The notes below the pieces were generated by a model. The model worked only from the letters and a program-made list of their open reading frames with translations, did not search any database and was not told where the DNA came from. Made by a program: the position numbers and the translations under genes. Below, piece by piece: positions 43,470 through 53,081 of a stretch of 64,000 bases of DNA. The stretch spans positions 1 through 64,000 of the forward strand of contig JAVVHA010000003.1 in NCBI GenBank assembly GCA_032249735.1, given 5' to 3'. Source of the stretch: Dehalococcoidia bacterium (GTDB lineage Bacteria > Chloroflexota > Dehalococcoidia > SM23-28-2 > HRBIN24). The number at the start of each line of letters is the position of its first letter. The stretch's first letter is position 1.

Positions 43470-43877
43470 TTACTCCAGCCTCATGGTGGCTCTGGCGCCA
43501 CATCCCAGGTGGGCGATGCCCGAGAGCCCCGGCACCAGGAAGTTATAACGGCATGGAAGGGCCACCTCCACGGAGGCCCCGGGGTACCGACCCTCGGGAA
43601 AGGCCACCTGCACAGCCCCTAGCTGGGCATTCACCACCGCGCCCGCCCTCTCCAACACCCGCTGGGCGATGAGCCCCTCAGCGTTGGGCTCGGCCCAGAC
43701 GATGGTGCCCAAGCGGGCCCCCTCCCGCACGGCGTTGGCCACCTGTATGCGGGCGTTGAGCCCTAGGCCGAAGTCGATGATGGCAAACAGGATAAGGGCG
43801 AGCAGGGGCAATGCCAGGGCCAATTCCACCAGCGCCTGCCCCCGCTCACCCTTGGCGCCCCTGGGCATTGTCCTCAC
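43470..43877 (-). CDS. tadE: TadE-like minor pilin
   Basis: 135 aa. KGERGQALVELALALPLLALILF is the TadE-type prepilin N terminus with its conserved Glu, and IDFGLGLNARIQVANAVREGARLG continues the family block. The C-terminal domain holds two Cys (ALPCRYNF and HLGCGARA) that could form an extracellular disulfide. It is 4 nt upstream of the TadG-like gene and is probably processed by a TadV-type peptidase that is not in the window. Confidence 0.88.
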   Translation of the reverse strand: MRTMPRGAKGERGQALVELALALPLLALILFAIIDFGLGLNARIQVANAVREGARLGTIVWAEPNAEGLIAQRVLERAGAVVNAQLGAVQVAFPEGRYPGASVEVALPCRYNFLVPGLSGIAHLGCGARATMRLE

Positions 43878-43911
43878 CCCAGGGCCTTATCTGGCAGCGG
43901 TGGCCAGGGCG

Positions 43912-44106
43912 CTAGCCGCCTAGAGCGCCCACTACCCGGTTGAACACGCCCGTCAGGCCCAGGGCTAGGGCGGTGAGCGCTCCGATGAGAGCTATGGCCA
44001 CCAGGGCCAGGATAAGGCCGTACTCCGTCAGTGCCTGCCCTTCCTCGTCACGAGGAAGCAGCATGGACACCCAGTGCGTCAGATGGTGGACAAGAACCGT
44101 AAGCAT
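43912..44106 (-). CDS. flp: Flp-family type IVb major pilin
   Basis: 64 aa. The Flp signature EEGQALTEYGLILALVAIALIG contains the conserved Glu and Tyr (EYG) that mark Flp pilins. The leader peptide ends just before it, so processing is probably at a Gly/Ala-type site ahead of ALTEY. AGGAGGTGA precedes the ATG. It is the first gene of the tad operon, with 124 bp of upstream DNA holding a hairpin. Confidence 0.92.
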   Translation of the reverse strand: MLTVLVHHLTHWVSMLLPRDEEGQALTEYGLILALVAIALIGALTALALGLTGVFNRVVGALGG

Positions 44107-44191
44107 GCTACCTCACCTCCTTGGCTTAGAGACCTTGTGCTGCGACCTCCTTCTCAACGTCTGGATGTGGCGGAGGCTCCCACCCCCTTTG

Positions 44192-44213
44192 ACGTCTCCC
44201 TACTGGGAGACGT
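44192..44213. repeat. 9-bp inverted repeat upstream of the flp operon
   Basis: ACGTCTCCC (44192-44200) pairs perfectly with GGGAGACGT (44205-44213) around TACT. It lies 18 bp downstream of the SagB-like gene stop and 86 bp before the flp start, both on the minus strand. It could end the SagB transcript or be an operator of the pilus operon. No T-run is present. Confidence 0.5.
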
Positions 44214-44230
44214 AGGGAGAGAGGGGAGTG

Positions 44231-45748
44231 TTACAAGCGGGGGCGGTAGGCCGGCAGGCCTAGGGCCACCAAGAACATGGGCTCCGTGCCTGCCGCGCGA
44301 GGGGAGAAGAAGGAGGTCACTTCGTCATCGTAGAAGGTGAGGCCCGTAGCACCACGTTTGAGGGCATATGCTGCCAGGTATGCCCGCCCGCCGCCGATAC
44401 CCGCCTCCAGCTGCGCCGCCCGGTAGCCTCGGCCCCCCAGCTCCTCCAGGACGTGGTCCAGCGGTGAGAGGAAGAAGACATCGACGCTGGCATCGGCCCC
44501 TAAGGGCTGCTCTAAGGCCAAGAAGCCGGCCCGCTCTCGGAAGTCCCCCTCCTTCAGCAACTCCAGGGCGTGTTCCTCCCGACGGTACATATATGCCCCT
44601 GGCGGGATGCCCTCCACGGCGTTGACTATCAAGAAGAGACGGTTGAGGGCTAGGCCTTCGCCCACGGTGACGTCCGATGGCACAGGCGAGCTAGCACATG
44701 CCAGGACGGCCGCCAGCTCCTCGAGGGCCAGGGGACGGCGGGCGAACCGCCTGGTGGAGCCTCGCCTGAGGATGACGTCCTCTATGGCGTCGCTCTGTCG
44801 AGGGGGAGATGGGGGGAGGGGGAAGAGGCGCCCCTCCACCTTCGGTGTGGGAAGGGGCGAGAGGCCACGGCGCCAGAGGGCCGCCTGGCGCCCATCGGCC
44901 AGGGAGGAGGCCTTGTGCACCGCAGCGATCTCCGGATAGTGAACCTCGTGTCTGGAGAGGGGGACCGTCTCCAGGTGCAAGGCTGGCACATGAGCAGGGG
45001 GCGGTCCAGTGGGGCCATCCTGCCCCAGGGCTACCAGGGCTACCACGGCCTCCCTCTGCCCGTCCAGACCTAACAGGTGGTTGATAGCATCGTCGGCGAA
45101 CCCCAGTATTACCCGCGCTGAGATATGGTGAGCCCGCGCCATGGCCAGCATGTTGGCCAAGATGGTCCCGCTATCCCAGAAGACGTGGCGGTAGGCGCGG
45201 GCCCGGTACTTCCAGGCGTTGCGCCAAAAGGTGCTGGCTAGGAGGGCCACCACTGATGCCCTGGCCAGGGAGAGCTCGTGGCCGGCGGCCTCCACCACCA
45301 CCCCTCGGTAGTCCCCACGACGGAGCTGGCGCAGGGAGAAGTCGTGGGGGCCGAAGTGGTATACGCCCGCCTCCAGGCCCTCCAGGTCCCCGCACGCCAG
45401 ATAGATGTCGATGTGATAGAGGGCGCCGGTGCAGGCCGCCGCCCGGAAGTATATCTCGCCCCCCGGGTAACGCATACGCTTGGTGATGCCCGCCGAGAAG
45501 AAGAGGATGCTAGCAAGGGTCGCCAAGGTGGGCCGTCCGGGCCCCGGCCAAGGTGGGAAGCCCACCACCTCCAGGGCAGGGGCGCCAGTTCGGGGGAGGT
45601 CCCTGGGCAAAGGTATGGGCTCCAGCCCCTTATAGAGCTTGAAGGGTATGGGCTGGTTGGCCCAGTCCAGCCCGTGAGGGCCTAGCCGCACCTTCCAATA
45701 GGAGTGCTTGGTGAGCTGGTGGTAGCGGCGGGCCGCTTCCCCCCTCAT
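44231..45748 (-). CDS. SagB/ThcOx-type tandem nitroreductase-domain protein
   Basis: 505 aa with two nitroreductase-like halves. The first has [21 protein letters not shown] and the second [19 protein letters not shown] and GPxGA-like segments, typical of SagB-type oxidoreductases. SagB enzymes oxidise azolines in peptide natural products or act in other FMN chemistry. No YcaO or precursor peptide gene is visible here, so a peptide-modifying role is not supported. Its ATG overlaps the stop of the YyaL-like gene (ATGA). Confidence 0.82.
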   Translation of the reverse strand: MRGEAARRYHQLTKHSYWKVRLGPHGLDWANQPIPFKLYKGLEPIPLPRDLPRTGAPALEVVGFPPWPGPGRPTLATLASILFFSAGITKRMRYPGGEIYFRAAACTGALYHIDIYLACGDLEGLEAGVYHFGPHDFSLRQLRRGDYRGVVVEAAGHELSLARASVVALLASTFWRNAWKYRARAYRHVFWDSGTILANMLAMARAHHISARVILGFADDAINHLLGLDGQREAVVALVALGQDGPTGPPPAHVPALHLETVPLSRHEVHYPEIAAVHKASSLADGRQAALWRRGLSPLPTPKVEGRLFPLPPSPPRQSDAIEDVILRRGSTRRFARRPLALEELAAVLACASSPVPSDVTVGEGLALNRLFLIVNAVEGIPPGAYMYRREEHALELLKEGDFRERAGFLALEQPLGADASVDVFFLSPLDHVLEELGGRGYRAAQLEAGIGGGRAYLAAYALKRGATGLTFYDDEVTSFFSPRAAGTEPMFLVALGLPAYRPRL

Positions 45749-47790
45749 GGCTGGGAGAGCTGACGGGCCAGGTCTTGAGGAGAGGTGACGGGCTCACGGC
45801 AGACGAAGTGGCGGCACACGTAGGCCGTGGGCTCGCCGCCAAGGGCCGTCTTGCCCTCCAGGAGGGGAATGCCCGTGCCCGCCTCCTCAGGCGACATCCC
45901 CACCACCACCCGATGAGGCTGGAAGTGGGAATACAATACGTCCAGCATGGCCTGGGTGCGGGGGTCGTGGCGTTGTCCCACCACCGCCACCTCCTGCACA
46001 TCGGCCAGGGAGAGGTCCAGGGCACAGAGCCACTGGCCGGCCATGGCCGGGGCCCGTACCATTAGCTCTCGCATCCCTCGCAGGGCCTGGATGGCTATGT
46101 TGCGCAGCTCTTCCTCCCCCACTATGGCCGACAGACGCAAGAGCACATAGGTGGCCATGGAGGAGCCGGAGGGGGTGGCGCCGTCCAACACCTCTCGCGG
46201 TCGTGTTATGGGGGGATGGTGCAAGGGACCGGTGTCGTAGAACACACCCTCCTGGGGCTCCCAGAACATGGATACCATCTGGCGGGCCAGGGCTACCGCC
46301 TCCCTTAGCCAGCCCACGTCGAAGGTGGCCTCGTGCAGTAAGAGGAGGCCATGGACCAGGCAGGCGTAGTCCTCCAGATAAGCGGGCACCTTGGCCTGCC
46401 CATCCTTGTAGGAGTGCATAAGCTGGCCATCGCAGAGCAAGTGTGCCAAGAGGAAGCGGGCACACTCCACCGCTGCCTCCCTGTAACGGGGCTCCTTAAG
46501 GACGCACGATGCCTCGGACAGGGCGGCAAGGGCCAGGCCATTCCAGCCGGTCAGCACCTTCTCGTCCCGCTCTGGCCTTGGCCTCCTCTCTCTGATGGCG
46601 AGGAGGCGGGCCCTCGCCTCCTCCAGCATGCCGCCGACCACGGAGGCTTCCAGCCCCATCTCCTGGGCCACTTCCTCTAGGGAGCGGGCTAGGTAGAGGA
46701 CGTTGCGCCCTTCGAAGTTGCCCTCGGGGGTGAGCCCGTAGCGAAGGGCGAAGGCCCTTCCCACTTGGGGCCCCAACGCCTCCATCACCTCGTCGTATGT
46801 CCAGGTGTAGAAGCGGCCCTCTTGGCCTTCGCTGTCGGCATCCTGGGAGCTATAGAAGGCGCCCTGGGGGTGGCGCATCTCGCGCAGGAGGTAGTCCAAG
46901 GTAGAGCGCACCACCTGCGCCCATCCCTCCTGGCCAGTGAGCTGGAAGGCATGGAGGTAAAGGGAGGCCAAGAGGGCGTTGTCGTAAAGCATCTTCTCGA
47001 AGTGGGGCACCAGCCAGAGGCGATCCACAGAATAGCGGTGGAATCCGCCCCCCAAGTGGTCGTGGATGCCGCCGCTGGCCATGGCCTGCAGCGTCCTAGT
47101 GACCATCTCCAGGGCCTGAGGTTGGCCGGTGCGCAGGTGGTAGCGCAGAAGGAACTCCCAGGCCATGACCTGCGGGAACTTGGGAGCCGGGCCAATCCCG
47201 CCGAACTGGGCATCATACTGGGCCTCAAGATTCCGAAAGGCCTCATCCAGCACCTGGGGGGTGAGGAGGTCAGGAGGGGAGCGCAGGGCCATAACGCGAC
47301 GTATGTAGGTGGCCATCTGAGCGGCCTGCTGCCTCACCTCCTGCCGACGGCTGCGGTAGGCCTCGGCCACCGCTAGGAGCACCTTGGGGAACCCGGGCAG
47401 GCCGTGGCGGTCCTGGGGCGGGAAATAGGTGCCGCCGAAGAAGGGCTCCCCATCGGGGGTCAAGAAGACGGTGAGGGGCCAGCCGCCGCTGCCTGTCATA
47501 GCCTGCACCGCCTGCATATAAATGGCGTCTACATCTGGCCTCTCCTCCCGGTCCACCTTCACGTTGACGAAGTTCTCGTTCATGATGCGGGCGATCTCGG
47601 GGTCCTGGAAGGACTCCCGCTCCATGACATGACACCAGTGGCAGGCGGAGTAGCCGATGCTTAGGAGGATGGGCTTGTCCTCCTCCTTGGCCCTCCGGAA
47701 GGCCTCCTCCCCCCAGGGGTACCAGTCCACGGGGTTGTGGGCGTGCTGGCGCAAATAGGGGCTGGTCTCATGGATGAGGCGGTTGGGCAC
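45745..47790 (-). CDS. Thioredoxin-domain protein, YyaL/SSP411 type (DUF255)
   Basis: 681 aa. The N-terminal thioredoxin-like domain starts [21 protein letters not shown] and contains the ACHWCHVME motif near residue 50. The remaining ~500 residues form an alpha/alpha barrel related to N-acylglucosamine epimerases. The family is widespread but its substrate is not established. It is coupled by a 4-bp overlap to the SagB-like gene and lies 3 nt after the YggX-like gene, so the three form one operon. Confidence 0.9.
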   Translation of the reverse strand: MPNRLIHETSPYLRQHAHNPVDWYPWGEEAFRRAKEEDKPILLSIGYSACHWCHVMERESFQDPEIARIMNENFVNVKVDREERPDVDAIYMQAVQAMTGSGGWPLTVFLTPDGEPFFGGTYFPPQDRHGLPGFPKVLLAVAEAYRSRRQEVRQQAAQMATYIRRVMALRSPPDLLTPQVLDEAFRNLEAQYDAQFGGIGPAPKFPQVMAWEFLLRYHLRTGQPQALEMVTRTLQAMASGGIHDHLGGGFHRYSVDRLWLVPHFEKMLYDNALLASLYLHAFQLTGQEGWAQVVRSTLDYLLREMRHPQGAFYSSQDADSEGQEGRFYTWTYDEVMEALGPQVGRAFALRYGLTPEGNFEGRNVLYLARSLEEVAQEMGLEASVVGGMLEEARARLLAIRERRPRPERDEKVLTGWNGLALAALSEASCVLKEPRYREAAVECARFLLAHLLCDGQLMHSYKDGQAKVPAYLEDYACLVHGLLLLHEATFDVGWLREAVALARQMVSMFWEPQEGVFYDTGPLHHPPITRPREVLDGATPSGSSMATYVLLRLSAIVGEEELRNIAIQALRGMRELMVRAPAMAGQWLCALDLSLADVQEVAVVGQRHDPRTQAMLDVLYSHFQPHRVVVGMSPEEAGTGIPLLEGKTALGGEPTAYVCRHFVCREPVTSPQDLARQLSQP

Positions 47791-47793
47791 TCC

Positions 47794-48042
47794 TTAAGCC
47801 TCCCCTGGCGCCGAGGGTAGGTGGAGGAAATCACACATCACCTGCCGCAGCTGCTGCCGGTGTAGCGGGTTGCCCATGTTGAGGCCATAATGGGCGATGA
47901 GGCGCATGGACATCTCCCGCCACTCCTGCCAGCACTGGGCGCATACATGCTCCCAAACGAGGCGACCGTAGTGCCCGCCCATGGGCGGGGCCTCCAGGGC
48001 CTGGGCCTGCCTTCCACAGCGGGCACATCCCACCTCCGCCAT
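47794..48042 (-). CDS. YggX-like Fe(2+)-trafficking family protein
   Basis: 82 aa from the ATG at 48042, preceded by a GGGGGG ribosome site. The conserved YggX-type block WEHVCAQCWQEWREMSMRLI and the NMGNPLHRQQLRQVMCDF stretch are present. Unlike enterobacterial YggX it carries two CxxC pairs (CARC near residue 6 and CAQC near 35), which suggests a zinc or iron site. YggX protects iron-sulfur enzymes from oxidative damage. It heads the operon with the YyaL and SagB genes. Confidence 0.75.
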   Translation of the reverse strand: MAEVGCARCGRQAQALEAPPMGGHYGRLVWEHVCAQCWQEWREMSMRLIAHYGLNMGNPLHRQQLRQVMCDFLHLPSAPGEA

Positions 48043-48186
48043 ACTCCCCCCTCGTAGACCGAACCTTTCCAAAGAAGCTTACCTGAGGCCATGGGGGGCG
48101 TCAAGGGAGCAGACGCGGCAGACCGCCCCACCAGACACGCCTGTATTTGCCTCTCATGCCGTTGGGCTCCATGCCTATCCCAGTGC

Positions 48187-48675
48187 AAAATCTTCCTGAT
48201 GCTCGTGGCGGCCATCTGGCAGCAGGGGATGTTGAGCGTGGTGGTGGTGCTGGCCATCCTCATCGCCCCCTATGTGGCGAGGCTGGTGAGGGGAGTGGTC
48301 TTGAGCCTGCGGGAGGAGCAGTTCGTGATGGCGGCCAGAGCCATGGGCGCCAACCCATTGCGCATCATGCTGGTGCACATCTTGCCTAACGTTATGGCCC
48401 CGGTCATCGTGGTGGCGTCCATCGTGGTGGGCGGGGCCATCCTGGTGGAGGGAGCCCTGAGCTTCCTGGGCTTGGGCATCCCTGCCGATGACCCCCTGTG
48501 GAAGACCTCATGGGGGGCTATGCTCAAGCCAGAGAACCTCCAGTACATGCAGCGGGCACCTCATCTGGCCCTCTTCCCGGGGGCTGCCCTGGCCCTGACC
48601 GTCCTGGCCTTTAACATCTTGGGAGACAGCCTGCGGGATAGGCTGGACCCCAGACTGCGGGGGGCCCTGTACTAG
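48187..48675 (+). pseudogene. 5'-truncated ABC transporter permease (DppC/OppC type)
   Basis: About 160 readable codons matching the C-terminal half of DppC-type permeases. The EAA-type loop region reads ARLVRGVVLSLREEQFVMAA, with ILPNVMAPVIVV and the family end GDSLRDRLDPRLRG. Normal members have ~290-300 aa with an N-terminal membrane domain that is missing here. The preceding ORF sequence, from 48091, is Cys-rich and unlike the family. No other ABC subunit lies nearby. It ends 23 bp before a tRNA gene. Confidence 0.75.
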
Positions 48676-48698
48676 GCATCTGGGGAGGGCTTAGCCCA

Positions 48699-48775
48699 TG
48701 GTACCCCCGGTGGGACTCGAACCCACGGTCTCCGGCTCCGGAGGCCGGCGCTCTATCCTACTGAGCTACGGGGGC
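48699..48775 (-). tRNA. tRNA-Arg(CCG)
   Basis: On the minus strand the cloverleaf is complete: acceptor GCCCCCG / CGGGGGT, D-stem GCTC / GAGC, anticodon stem CCGGC / GCCGG with loop CTCCGGA giving anticodon CCG, T-stem GTGGG / CCCAC with TTCGAGT loop. The CCA end is encoded. It reads the CGG codon, abundant in this GC-rich genome. The first acceptor pair is G-U. Confidence 0.95.
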
Positions 48776-48827
48776 ACCCTCCGGAAGCCATTCTAGGCCC
48801 TGGAGGGCAGGCCCTTCAAGACCGACC

Positions 48828-50357
48828 TTAGCCCAGCACGCGCTGCCTGTATTGGAGGGCTTCCGCTAGGTGAGCAGCAGCGATGCCCTCGGCCCCTGAG
48901 AGGTCGGCGATGGTGCGGGCCACCTTCAGCACACGATGGAAGGCACGGGCCGAGAGGGCCAGCCGCTCCACGGCCATGCCCAGCAGCTGGCGGGCCCCCT
49001 CATCCAGGACCCCTTGGCAGAACTCCCGCACCTCCACAGGCCCCATCTCCGCGTTGCAGGTGATGGGGCGGCCCTGGAAGCGACGACGCTGCACCTCTCG
49101 CGCCCTCTCCACCCGCTCCCGCACCTGGGCCGATGACTCGGCCACGGGGCCATCGGACATGAGCTTCTCCCGGTCTAGTCGCGGCACGTCCACAAAGATA
49201 TCGATGCGGTCCAGAAGGGGGCCGGAGATGCGCCGCTGATAGCGGGCCACCACTGCCTCGGGGCAGGTGCACTGGCGACGGTAGTCGCCGTAATAGCCGC
49301 AGGGGCAAGGGTTCATGGCCGCCACCAGCATGAAGCTGGCGGGAAAGGTGATGGTTCCCTGGGCCCGGCTCACCGTCACCCGCCGCTCCTCCAAGGGCTG
49401 ACGGATGGCCTCCAGCACCGAGTGGGGGAACTCGGGCAGCTCGTCCAGGAAGAGGACGCCGCGATGGGCTAACGTCACCTCCCCAGGGCGGGGCACCCTC
49501 CCTCCCCCCACCAGCCCGGCATGGGAGATGGTGTGGTGGGGGGAGCGGAAGGGGCGCTGGCGCACCAGGGGCCTATCGGGAGGGAGGAGGCCGGCCACGG
49601 AGTATATCTTGGTCACCTCCAGCGCCTCCTCAGGGGTCATGGCCGGCAAGATGCTGGGGAGGGCGCGGGCCAAAAGGGTCTTGCCTGCCCCCGGCGGCCC
49701 CACCATGAGGACGTTATGGCCACCAGCGGCAGCCACCTCCAGGGCTCGCTTGACATGCTCCTGGCCGCGGATATGGGCCATGTCCACCCAGCTCCACTCC
49801 ACCACCTCATGCTCACCATCGGAACGGCTCTGGAAGGGCGGGATAAGCTCCTCTCCTGCCAGGTGCTTGGCCAGGGCGGCCAGAGAGGACACAGGCACCA
49901 CCTCCACGCCGTCCAGCAGGCTCGCCTCCCTGGCATCAGCCTCGGGCACATAGACGGTGCGCACGCCCCTTTCCCGGGCCAAGGCGACCATGGGCAGGAT
50001 ACCATGGGCATGCCGCACTTGGCCCTCCAGCGACAGCTCCCCCAACACCAAGCTATTAGAGACGTCGGCCATGACCTGGCCAGAGGCCAAAAGGATGCCC
50101 AGGGCGATGGGGAGGTCATATGCAGGGCCCTCCTTGCGTAGGTCGGCAGGGGCCAGGTTCACAGTGATGCGTCGCTGTGGGAACTGGAAGCCCGAGTTGC
50201 GAATGGCCGCCCGCACCCGCTCTCGCGCCTCCTGCACAGCTGTATCGGGCAGGCCGACAATGGTGAAGGAGGGCAGGCCCTGGCTGATATCCACCTCTAC
50301 CTCCACCATCACGCCATCCAGCCCTACCAAGGCGCAGGTGTTCACCTTGGCCAGCAT
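48828..50357 (-). CDS. comM: ComM/YifB-type Mg-chelatase-like AAA+ ATPase
   Basis: 509 aa from the ATG at 50357. An N-terminal Lon-like domain with LVGLDGVMVEVEVDISQGLP is followed by the ATPase domain: Walker A VGPPGAGKTLLARALPSIL and Walker B GVLFLDELPEF. The C-terminal part has NPCPCGYYGDYRRQCTC, a conserved Cys-rich finger. In naturally competent bacteria ComM is a branch-migration helicase. No competence gene lies nearby. Longer in-frame starts upstream lack support. A promoter lies at 50438-50467. Confidence 0.92.
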   Translation of the reverse strand: MLAKVNTCALVGLDGVMVEVEVDISQGLPSFTIVGLPDTAVQEARERVRAAIRNSGFQFPQRRITVNLAPADLRKEGPAYDLPIALGILLASGQVMADVSNSLVLGELSLEGQVRHAHGILPMVALARERGVRTVYVPEADAREASLLDGVEVVPVSSLAALAKHLAGEELIPPFQSRSDGEHEVVEWSWVDMAHIRGQEHVKRALEVAAAGGHNVLMVGPPGAGKTLLARALPSILPAMTPEEALEVTKIYSVAGLLPPDRPLVRQRPFRSPHHTISHAGLVGGGRVPRPGEVTLAHRGVLFLDELPEFPHSVLEAIRQPLEERRVTVSRAQGTITFPASFMLVAAMNPCPCGYYGDYRRQCTCPEAVVARYQRRISGPLLDRIDIFVDVPRLDREKLMSDGPVAESSAQVRERVERAREVQRRRFQGRPITCNAEMGPVEVREFCQGVLDEGARQLLGMAVERLALSARAFHRVLKVARTIADLSGAEGIAAAHLAEALQYRQRVLG

Positions 50358-50437
50358 AAGTTTCACCCCCGCATCACCGTGGATGGCCTCTAAGGGCCTG
50401 TGATCGGGCATAGAACCCCATAACCCCGGATGCCACG

Positions 50438-50467
50438 ATGATGCACAAAGGGAAAAGGCCTTGTCAA
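50438..50467 (-). promoter_or_regulatory. Promoter for comM/yifB
   Basis: On the minus strand TTGACA (complement of 50462-50467) is separated by 18 bp from CATCAT (complement of 50438-50443). The predicted start near 50431 leaves a ~75-nt leader. The -35 is perfect and the -10 has 4 of 6 consensus bases. Confidence 0.6.
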
Positions 50468-50566
50468 CCCTTTATGGGCGGTTAAAGCTGAGAAAAAGAC
50501 CATCCAGCTAACAGAAGCCGCCTAGGGGCTATCTGGCCTTGGCCATATTTTCCTTATTTTCCTTAC

Positions 50567-51601
<1,035 letters not shown>

Positions 51602-51651
51602 TTAAAATCTAAGATACCACAGGGGAGCCCGGCGCCGAAACCGTGGGGCCA

Positions 51652-52119
51652 TCACCGGACGGGGGTGGACCAGTCGGCCCCCACCTCCTCCAGGGTGAAG
51701 CGCAGCTCATCAGGGTCGTCAGGGTTGTACTTCTCGGATATGTGGTACATGAGGATGGCCACCTCGTTGGTGAAGTTGCGCCAGCCGTGGAGGACTCCTG
51801 GGGGGATGCGGAGGACCTTGCCATCGTACTCCGAGAGGACAACGAAGGTCCAGCGGTAGGTCCCGTCGCCGTTGGGGATGGCCAGCCCCACCTTGAGGGC
51901 CCCCTTGATGACGAACCATTCGTCGTACTGACGGCGGTGGGCATGCCAGGCGGTGATGACCCCTGGATAGCAATAGGTGATGTTGATATCGCCGGTGACG
52001 GTGCCGAAGATGTCGCAATAGCGCCGGCCGCGGTCGTCGTCGTAGCGGCGGGCCACATCCCGCACCTCAGCGAATCCCTCCACTGCCTTCAGGTGCAGCA
52101 GGTTGCCGATGGCCTCCAT
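51652..52119 (-). CDS. RmlC-like cupin (dTDP-4-dehydrorhamnose 3,5-epimerase family)
   Basis: 155 aa. The cupin core has ITAWHAHRRQYDEWFVIKG near residues 55-73, LRIPPGVLHGWRNFTNE and the family-like TYCYPGV. True RmlC is ~180 aa and has other conserved blocks, so this may be a related dTDP-sugar isomerase. It starts 2 nt downstream of the dTDP-4-dehydrorhamnose reductase gene and is presumably cotranscribed with it. Confidence 0.75.
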   Translation of the reverse strand: MEAIGNLLHLKAVEGFAEVRDVARRYDDDRGRRYCDIFGTVTGDINITYCYPGVITAWHAHRRQYDEWFVIKGALKVGLAIPNGDGTYRWTFVVLSEYDGKVLRIPPGVLHGWRNFTNEVAILMYHISEKYNPDDPDELRFTLEEVGADWSTPVR

Positions 52120-52121
52120 CC

Positions 52122-53021
52122 TTATTTCACCTCCCCTTGGTCACTGGTGAGATGGCGGCGCTCCTGCAGATAGGCGGCTAGGGCCTCCCGCCACGGGCGC
52201 AAAAGGCCATAGCCTTCCTCCCGCAGGCGGGCATTTTCCAGCACCGAAAAAGCCGGACGGCGGGCGCGTGAGGGGAAGAAGTCGGAGGTGACGGGGTGCA
52301 CCTTCACCTCCATCCCCGCCAGCTGGAAGATGGCACAGGCGAACTCATACCAGGAGCAGTACCCAGCGTTGGTGACGTGGAAGGTGCCCTGGGCCTCCGT
52401 CCGCATCAGCTGCCAGATCTTCTCGGCTAGGTCCAAGGTGTAAGTGGGGGAGAGGACCTGGTCGGTCACCACGTGCACCTCCCTCCGCTCCTGCCCCAGG
52501 CGGAGCATGGTCTCCACGAAGTTACCCCCCTTGACACTCGATCCCCTGAGGCCAAAGAGGCCCGATGTGCGGACGATGATATGGTGCGGGGTCTCGGCGC
52601 GCAGGAGCATCTCCCCAGCCGCCTTGGAGGCCCCGTAGACATTGATGGGGGAAGGAGGATCGTCCTCGCGGTAGGGGATCCCTTTCTCGCCACCGAACAC
52701 GTAGTCGGTGCTGATGTGCACCAGGAGGGCCCCCACCTGGCGGCAGGCCCGCGCCAGGGCGCGTACGGCCACAGCATTGACGGCGAAGGCCTGGAGGGGT
52801 TCCTCCTCACAGGCCTCCACTCGGTGGAAGGCGGCCGTGTTCACCACCGCCCAGGGCCGAAGACGGCGCAGCGTGTGGGCCACCTCCTCCTCCTGGCATA
52901 TGTCTAGCTCCTGATGGGTGAGAGGGATAAAGGGGACCCCGGCCAGCTTCAGGCGGCGGCAGAGGTCAGAGCCCAGCTGGCCCGCTGCCCCCAACACCAC
53001 CACCGGGGCATCCTGCGCCAT
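52122..53021 (-). CDS. rfbD: dTDP-4-dehydrorhamnose reductase (RfbD/RmlD family)
   Basis: 299 aa. An extended SDR fold: VVLGAAGQLGSDLCRRL (NAD(P)-binding), VVNTAAFHRVEACE, HISTDYVFGGEKGIPYRE and the catalytic YGASKAAGE. It reduces dTDP-4-keto-rhamnose to dTDP-L-rhamnose. Together with the cupin it forms a two-gene unit under the divergent promoter at 53038-53065. rmlA and rmlB are elsewhere. Confidence 0.9.
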   Translation of the reverse strand: MAQDAPVVVLGAAGQLGSDLCRRLKLAGVPFIPLTHQELDICQEEEVAHTLRRLRPWAVVNTAAFHRVEACEEEPLQAFAVNAVAVRALARACRQVGALLVHISTDYVFGGEKGIPYREDDPPSPINVYGASKAAGEMLLRAETPHHIIVRTSGLFGLRGSSVKGGNFVETMLRLGQERREVHVVTDQVLSPTYTLDLAEKIWQLMRTEAQGTFHVTNAGYCSWYEFACAIFQLAGMEVKVHPVTSDFFPSRARRPAFSVLENARLREEGYGLLRPWREALAAYLQERRHLTSDQGEVK

Positions 53022-53028
53022 GGCAACC

Positions 53029-53056
53029 TTGGCCCATAGTATGACTGGCGTATCAT
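53029..53056 (+). promoter_or_regulatory. Candidate promoter for the OmpR-type regulator
   Basis: TTGGCC (53029-53034) and TATCAT (53051-53056) with a 16-bp spacer face the regulator gene at 53082. It overlaps the oppositely oriented rfbD promoter, so the two may interfere. Confidence 0.4.
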
Positions 53057-53065
53057 ATAGGTCAA
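53038..53065 (-). promoter_or_regulatory. Promoter for rfbD
   Basis: On the minus strand TTGACC (complement of 53060-53065) is followed after 16 bp by CATACT (complement of 53038-53043). The rfbD ATG lies 17 bp further, so the leader is short. Confidence 0.55.
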
Positions 53066-53081
53066 GGGAGGGGGCGCACTC

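Noticed and set aside
44231-45748. Azoline-modified peptide (SagBCD) cluster
   Set aside because: No YcaO cyclodehydratase, E1-like protein or precursor peptide gene is adjacent.
48091-48186. Start of the ABC permease fragment as real protein
   Set aside because: This Cys-rich part does not resemble permease N termini; the family match begins only near 48190.
50468-50566. Intrinsic terminator after gap
   Set aside because: A TGGCC-TT-GGCCA pair and distant AGGGGC/GCCCCT arms exist, but no clean stem with a T-run follows the gap stop on the minus strand.
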